Position numbers and translations under genes: made by a program. Under the pieces are notes generated by a model that was given only the letters and a program-made list of their open reading frames with translations, searched no databases and was not told the DNA's origin. Positions 58,376-64,000 of a stretch of DNA of 64,000 nucleotides are shown here, in pieces; position 1 is the first letter of the stretch, and each line of letters starts with the position of its first letter. The stretch lies in contig JASJOG010000048.1 in NCBI GenBank assembly GCA_030142905.1, positions 1,493,501 to 1,557,500 of the forward strand, read 5' to 3'. Origin of the DNA: Heliopora coerulea (lineage: Eukaryota; Cnidaria; Anthozoa; Scleralcyonacea; Helioporidae).

Positions 58376-58738
58376 ATGCCATCTAGATGCGTTGTAGCCG
58401 GCTGTTCGAACACTCCTGATGCAACCAAAGGGATTGTTTTGCACAAAATTCTTTATGCTAACGATGAGCGACCAGAGGCCCAAAGGAGATGCAAAAAATG
58501 GGTAGATGTTGTGAAGCAAAAGCGTGCGAAATGGGGACCTACTAGCTCGTCTTGCGTGTGTTCAGAGCACATTAAGCCACTAGATTTCTCTCGCAAATTT
58601 ACCACATTACCTGGCCAAGAAAAGTATATTCCATGACTTGAAACTGATGAATTAGGAATAATTCCGTTCTCGTTAGTATTTAAGAAGAAGGACCACGAGG
58701 AAGAACTCTGAAAGAGCTTCTAGAGTTGTCCGCCGCAA
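58376..58738 (+). pseudogene. THAP-domain zinc-finger gene remnant
   Basis: From ATG at 58376 the frame reads MPSRCVVAGCSNTPDATKGI, then RRCKKWVDVVKQKRAKWGPT and SSCVCSEHIKPLDFSRKF, the C2CH THAP zinc finger (C5, C10, C62, H65 in this frame, with conserved Trp) ending in the expected Pro region. TGA at 58634-58636 interrupts it; changing only that codon back to CGA would be a typical CpG decay event. Similarity continues (LETDELGIIPFSLVFKKKDH) and then needs a frameshift to reach a donor AAG|GTATGA at 58739. THAP proteins are DNA-binding, often derived from P-element-like transposases. A short 86-residue product remains possible. Confidence 0.65.
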
Positions 58739-59049
58739 GGTATGAAATGGTGCTACTTTTACAATGTCAAATGACGTTTGTTCACATGAACTGCCAGTAT
58801 TTTTCGTTCGTGATTTGCATTGATTCACGTGGTATATTTTCCCCCATCCAGGTTGCAAAGCAAATTAAAACACCCGCTGACGCTGGTTCCAAGAACATCT
58901 CTGAATCGTTATGGATGAACTCTGACATTTACTGGCTAACTCAGCTGGCAACCAGACACGCGGGTCAAAACAACTCTTTTTTAGTAGAGCATATACCCAA
59001 ATTTACAGTAATTTCTTCATTCGACTTTCAACTTCCGTGCCCGATTTGA

Positions 59050-60097
59050 CGTCACAAGCTGAACTCAGACCCAGTCTACTTTCTCCGGGCCAATTATTAA
59101 AGTGCACTATTTAAAGTACTATACTTCTGGAAATATTTATATGAGAAAGCTTTGTTATAGCTTGTTCAAATCGTCTCGATAAGGTAATTCGAATGATCAA
59201 ATAAAAGAACAGGCGAGATGTGCACTTTGAACGTTGAAGCCTTAGCCAATTTACTTCTCAACATCGTCTTTACAGTTCTAAAATGCTATTCATAGCTGTA
59301 TATATTAAGTAGAACTGTTATGATGAAATGTCAGTGCGAAACAGTACAAAGAGGTAGTTTAAAGGTTTCTCCTTCAACATAACACCAAGAATAAATTTAG
59401 TTTATCGTGCGGCCCATATTTGAAGCAGGACCTATGTAGTGTAATTCTGACGTTTCGTTGCTGCACGCATAGAATTACACTATAAACCTTCAAATACGCC
59501 TATTTTGCGTGTTTTTTGCTGGGCTTTATTATTTCTTCTTCGTTTACGATTCCCGCCTGGTTCCTCCGTCGCCCGTATTTTGAAGCAGGACCTGTCTTAA
59601 ATCAAAATGAGAAGAATAACCTCATTTTCATTTCGAGAAAAATAAACTAAACCTACTAGACAGCCGCAGCAACGGTTAACCATTCAACAATTTTGGACTA
59701 CAAAACATTTAAGTTATGGACTTTTGAAAATCTTGCCTGCGCTTGTCCGTCATGTAGAAGTAGTTAGCGTGGCTGGCTCGAGGTAGTTAGTCAACGCCAT
59801 TGTCACCAAATGTCTGAGGAATATTATCGTTAAGCTCCATTAAATTGAACTACAGTTACTAAACTCTAACTGGATTTGGAAGGCCGCTTACTTCAGAGGT
59901 ACACATGATCCGATCGACTGTAATGTTGAAGGTACCCGTCATGTGACAACGAAGGTGCTTCAAGTAACAATTCGTAGTTTTATGCCTTTGTCAATAGAAG
60001 TATTTATCGTTCTAAATCACGTTTTAACGTGATTTTGTGGTATTTATGGCGTCGTCAAGTACAACGCAAATGGAAGAGAAGTATGAATTTTATAGCC
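59050..60097. other. no gene seen
   Basis: Short inverted words (GTGTAATTCT and AGAATTACAC near 59440-59480) and a repeated TTTGAAGCAGGACCT (59418 and 59580) were noted. No coding signal. Confidence 0.4.
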
Positions 60098-60335
60098 CAG
60101 GGCCCTCGGTTGTTCAAAAGGCGATTAGCTTAATCCAGGATTAGGGAAAATTTTGCGGACAACTTAGAAAAGTTGGATGTTTTTTTTTTTTTAACAGATT
60201 TCAGGTGTATACAAAATGGTCTTAAGCAATGAAATCGGAACCAGATTTTCCAACCAAAATAAACGAAACCAAGGCAACGGATTAACTGGTAATCCTAGAT
60301 AAAAGCTAATCGTGCTTTGAACAACCGGCCTCGGT
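60098..60335. mobile_element. foldback MITE with GGTTGTTCAAA ends
   Basis: Left GGGCCCTCGGTTGTTCAAAA then GCGATTAGCTTAATCCAGGA; right end, reverse complement, CCGAGGCCGGTTGTTCAAAG then CACGATTAGC. About 238 bp with inverted ends and an internal T tract. No ORF. Confidence 0.75.
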
Positions 60336-60444
60336 ACCAGATTCGGGTTTCGGTTACGATTTTGAACTGACGGATTGGGTTGCTTGAAATAGAGGTGAAG
60401 GAAATCGATTGTAGGAAGTGAGCTTTGTTTGAAAAATTGCCACC

Positions 60445-60949
60445 CAGAAGCGTAGGAAGCTGGTCGAAGTTAAGGGGGCCTGGAGCAAAATTTATATTCA
60501 GGATGGATGTTTTTTGGCAAATGTTTACATCGACTTTATTCAGTTGACAATACCAAGACTACGGCCGGTTACACCTGTGGTAAGGAATATTACACTGGAT
60601 TGCTAATTTATTCATTAAAAGACTAAATACAATTATAAAATGTTCTGGTATTTTAACCTTTAATTTGAACGGTACGAAAAGTGACCATACATTTATCTGA
60701 GTCAACATATGCGGGCAGCTCCAAAGCATAATAAAGTATTAATCATTGTTAATACTATGTGCAGTAGATTAGACTTTTAAATATTTTTTTATCTTAATTT
60801 TGAAATGCAAGTGCGTGTGATGGAAAAAGATAAAAATCACTTTGTACACTATTACCATATCTGTTTTTAAGGGGGGCCTAACGACGTAACGGTCCCCCTA
60901 AGTAAAATGTTGGAGGGGGCCGTGCCACCCCCAGCTTCCTACTCCACTG
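60445..60949. mobile_element. hAT MITE with exact 8-bp TSD
   Basis: TTGCCACC at 60437-60444 is repeated at 60950-60957. Ends CAGAAGCGTAGGAAGCTGG and (reverse complement) CAGTGGAGTAGGAAGCTGG are inverted at 16 of 19, with G/C runs just inside. 505 bp, no ORF. Confidence 0.92.
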
Positions 60950-60957
60950 TTGCCACC

Positions 60958-62860
60958 TGTTGTCGAACTGTCAGTTTGTAGCTCGAGGGTAACAAGCAGT
61001 TCCTGAGCGATTTCTGTTGTAAAAGGTGCGAATCAAATGGTGGTCCCATGAAGCAGGTTCGCAATAAACCCGTCGCAATCTTGGGAGGGATCGAGAGGAT
61101 CGTCTACAAACCGTAATTCAGCCCTTTAAGTTTCGACAAAGTGCATTCCATAATCAGTGTTATCGGACGCCATTTTAGCTGATGAGAAAATGTACAATGA
61201 GAAACACAATTACAGGGTTTTTTGAGCTATAACAAAGCTCACCGCTCGTTGAAGACATGAATGAAGCTCAGTTGAAATTTCCACGAAACAAAGATTAAGA
61301 TGAATTGCATCAAGAATTCTATGGTAAAGCAAACAGAAATTAAACAGCGAAATTAAACATTTCCGCAATATCTAGTGGACAAAAGTTGACACGTTCGGCC
61401 TTTTGACACGCACCCTCTCAAATTTGTACCAAATATTACCACCTAAAAGACTAGCCCCATCCCACCCTCACTAAAAATAACTTAGTTACGTCATTGAATA
61501 TTTTAAAAGCGTTTCCGCTGCACTTGATTTCAGGTTTTTGTGTACAAGATTTTCAATTAGGCGGTGTTTTCTTCAAATGGACGTTTTTACTCAAGGCAAA
61601 GAAAACGAAAATTTGAAATCCCAAGAGTAGGGTCGAACATCAAAAACGCCCTGATCATTTTTAAACAGACGTCGTTGACAGCGTTTTCTCGCCCAATAAA
61701 AAGGAGACGTCGACATCTACAACATCGACATACATCATTTAAGTTCACCGCTGAATAGTTGAGTGGTTATGTCGTGGTCTCTCTTGCGATTTTTATGTTG
61801 TTCATCATCTTAGTTTAACGAAATTCTTTTGAAAGAACTCGCGGTCCAAAATTCAAAAGCACCTCTACCAGTTCATTTGGTTGCTGTCCGTAAATTAAAA
61901 ACGTTGGTTGCTTGAGCTCCACATTGAACACATCCCACTGAAATAAAAAGAATGACGGATTGACCTACTTGAAATGCTGCCGTCGACATTGATTAACCTA
62001 AGAAGATCTCAGAATAAACAATAAAATTTGTAGTTTATGTATGTGGAAGGTGAAAGTTTCCGAAATGCTAAAAGGGTGAAATCAATTGCTAAAGTTAGAT
62101 GAACACCACAGATTTGAACATTGTTTTTTACCGTATAAAAACATGTTTGATTTTCATGATGTGAACTTACGGAATTTAACATGCATACGTAATTATATAA
62201 CATTCACGTATGAAATCAAATTTGAAAACATTTTAAGAGAGGATTTTCTCACAACACTCGATATTTCTAGTACTTGGGCTAAAAGTATAGTTCCAGTATA
62301 AAACATGAAGTTAAGAATGCAAACAACTGGGAGAATAGAAACAAAACTTACGGATGATCCACACGATTGGCATGCAAATAAATAAATTTATTAAAATATT
62401 CTGAACTCATTTCTAAATATACTTTAATTAGAAATCATTTCTAATACAGTCACTCAATTTTCATGTCACTTCCAAATACATACCGAGTTCCTTACATAAC
62501 TGTCTGCAACACTGACCTCTCTACGTAATTTTACCTAAAGAAAGCCTGAGAGAAACAGTGCCTTCGTTCAACATCAGCAAGATAAACTACAAACCAAGTC
62601 CTACACGAACACATGTCAAATTATCCTATTTGCACAAATGTCAAATGTCTTATTGCGTACGGGCTATTTTTTCCACCTCAGAAGCGAGTGAAATAAAGCT
62701 AAGGGCCCAAAGCAGTTTAGTTTTCCGACTAATGTTTTGAATGTGGAGCTTGGAAATATTCATGGATGATCGTTGGACATTCGTCAAGCTCAAACCTCAA
62801 AAAAACAAAACAATAATAACCGATTACAGACAGGAACCGAGAAGGAACATTCTGATGACC
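60958..62860. other. no gene seen
   Basis: Several 60-70 codon frames but no recognisable domain, splice pattern or repeat boundary. Confidence 0.4.
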
Positions 62861-62958
62861 TCTAGAGCGTCTTACGGATCATCAGATGGTTGTAGTTCGA
62901 TCCCCATCTGGGGCTCAGAAATCGTCTTTCCGAGGTTTCAGCTTGACGAATGTTCATG
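62861..62958 (+). mobile_element. tRNA-derived SINE fragment
   Basis: Contains GTTCGATCCCCATCTGGGG (B box) followed by CTCAGAAATCG and CAGCTTGACGAATGTTCATG, the same tail as the copies at 29.7 and 54.4 kb, about 15-20% diverged. Confidence 0.75.
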
Positions 62959-63500
62959 CAAAGATCAACGATCATCCACATTTTACTTGTAAAAGTTAAA
63001 AGATTTAGTGTGGAAGAGGAAAAAGACCCAACAACCAGCCTTACGTTATATTTTCTTCTTACGGTGTGACTAGGGTGCATCTGGTTGGTAAGAACCGGAG
63101 GTCCATCAGGTTTTAAACGAGTTACCTTGAGGCGTTTGAAACAGAATGAGCGTAATACAGGTTTCGCTTTCTTGGATTGGTTGGTCGGTAAAAGGTACAC
63201 CGTTGCCAAAGGCTAAATGCATGCTTTGTGTCAAAACTAGGGACCTTAACATCCACGACGTCAACTTCAAAGACGCGTCCTTCGAAACAAAAGAATTCTT
63301 CATGCAAAACAAGAATTAATAATTTTTATTCTCCAGGCCATTCTCAACACCGTCACCGTTCTGCATAAAACATCACCCCAACCATTTTCACGTCTTAGGA
63401 CGACGTCAGCTCGCAGAGTGAAAAAAGCTGTTTCTTAAGGGTTAATTCAACCTGAGATTACAGTCGTTTTAGGAGAGCTGGAACGTTTTAGGGAACATAA

Positions 63501-63601
63501 AACAAGCCCCAAGTATCAAGCACGGTGATCAATAAACCGTGGTTTCTATAAATGCCGAAATGTTAAAGGTCGCCGTCTTTCAAGTTGACGTCGTCATCTT
63601 A
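63501..63601 (+). repeat. dispersed repeat (CCCCAAGTATCAAG family), copy 2
   Basis: Second copy of the 51778-51892 repeat, same strand. Confidence 0.7.
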
Positions 63602-63607
63602 AAAAAA

Positions 63608-63753
63608 TGAAAACATAGCGTGATATCTCTTCAGGGACTTCAAAAGATAAAACAACAAGAATTTTTCTTTGTTTCGTCTTTCGTTTGGCTCATGGTTTAT
63701 TCTTGGACTATGATTTTCTGCTCATGCTTATGCTCACTTGTGAACAAGGTTAA
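63608..63753. mobile_element. truncated TTAA-type MITE, third copy
   Basis: Matches the reverse complement of 39080-39190 in MITE B (GCGTGATATCTC, GGGACTT, TTTCGTCTTTCGTT) and ends CACTTGTGAACAAGG then TTAA at 63750-63753. Confidence 0.7.
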
Positions 63754-63797
63754 AGACTCTACTGGTGTGCTGAGGAGAAAATTCTGAATCAACAATA

Positions 63798-64000
63798 CAG
63801 TCAAACCTCTCTAAGACGGACACCTTCGGGACCGGCCTCAACTGTCCGTCTAAGAGAGGTGTCCGTCTTATAGAGACTCGAGGTAATATGACACCAGTCC
63901 CGTACATAATTGTCAACCCGACCATATTGTCAATAAATACGCGTTTGTTGGTGACAATTTAATGAAATACAAATGTAAAAGAAAACTGGAACAAATTTAT
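63798..64000 (+). mobile_element. left end of a Tc1/pogo-like element, runs off window
   Basis: TA followed by CAGTCAAACCTCTCTAAGAC, with an internal inverted copy CTAAGAGAGGTGTCCGTC, is the look of a pogo/Tigger-type terminal region. The other end lies beyond the window. Confidence 0.6.

Overview
This is eukaryotic, animal-type DNA: AT-rich, with long introns bounded by GT..AG, many microsatellites and a very dense load of transposable elements. The mix of elements (two lineages of Penelope-like retroelements with hammerhead-like terminal motifs, RLE-type LINEs with AAT tails, hAT, pogo-like and TTAA-target MITEs, a transposon carrying a HIRAN-domain gene) suggests a cnidarian, perhaps an anthozoan. 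That placement is inference; no host marker in the window fixes the species.

Only one convincing conserved host gene is present. It is an orthologue of Inturned (INTU), the PDZ-containing CPLANE subunit needed for ciliogenesis and planar polarity, on the + strand. I assembled 18 exons from 17656 to the stop codon at 56029, plus a weaker candidate first exon at 17308-17345. All splice phases agree and no frame is broken, giving about 865 residues if the first exon is right. Its introns hold most of the mobile elements.

Layout. 1-1760: inverted pair of broken Penelope-like element (PLE) fragments with a hammerhead-like 3' motif. 2032-2207: foldback repeat with a decayed hammerhead core. 5690-8538: a complete two-gene DNA transposon with TA target duplication, encoding a DDE transposase (-) and a zinc-binding/HIRAN protein (+) from a shared 149-bp intergenic region. 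8871-10195: broken PLE of a second lineage with a well-formed minimal hammerhead. 11868-15202: decayed hAT element. 17308-56029: INTU. Within its introns lie RLE-LINE remnants (19.7-20.5, 23.2-27.7 and 43.1-44.0 kb), a tRNA-derived foldback SINE with a 13-bp target duplication (29.7 kb), several MITEs, minisatellites at 31.2 and 45.3 kb, and in the largest intron a PLE with an intact 655-residue ORF facing a 5'-truncated copy whose 1.2 kb are almost identical (47.4-50.9 kb). 56-64 kb: no convincing host gene, a THAP-domain remnant and more MITEs.

The most interesting signals are (1) hammerhead ribozyme motifs with compensatory stem changes in PLE ends, including a + strand copy inside an INTU intron; (2) the transposase + HIRAN two-gene transposon; (3) the near-identical 1.2-kb inverted PLE arms; and (4) nested MITEs with exact target duplications. 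Assignments rest on reading motifs by eye; no database search or folding program was run.
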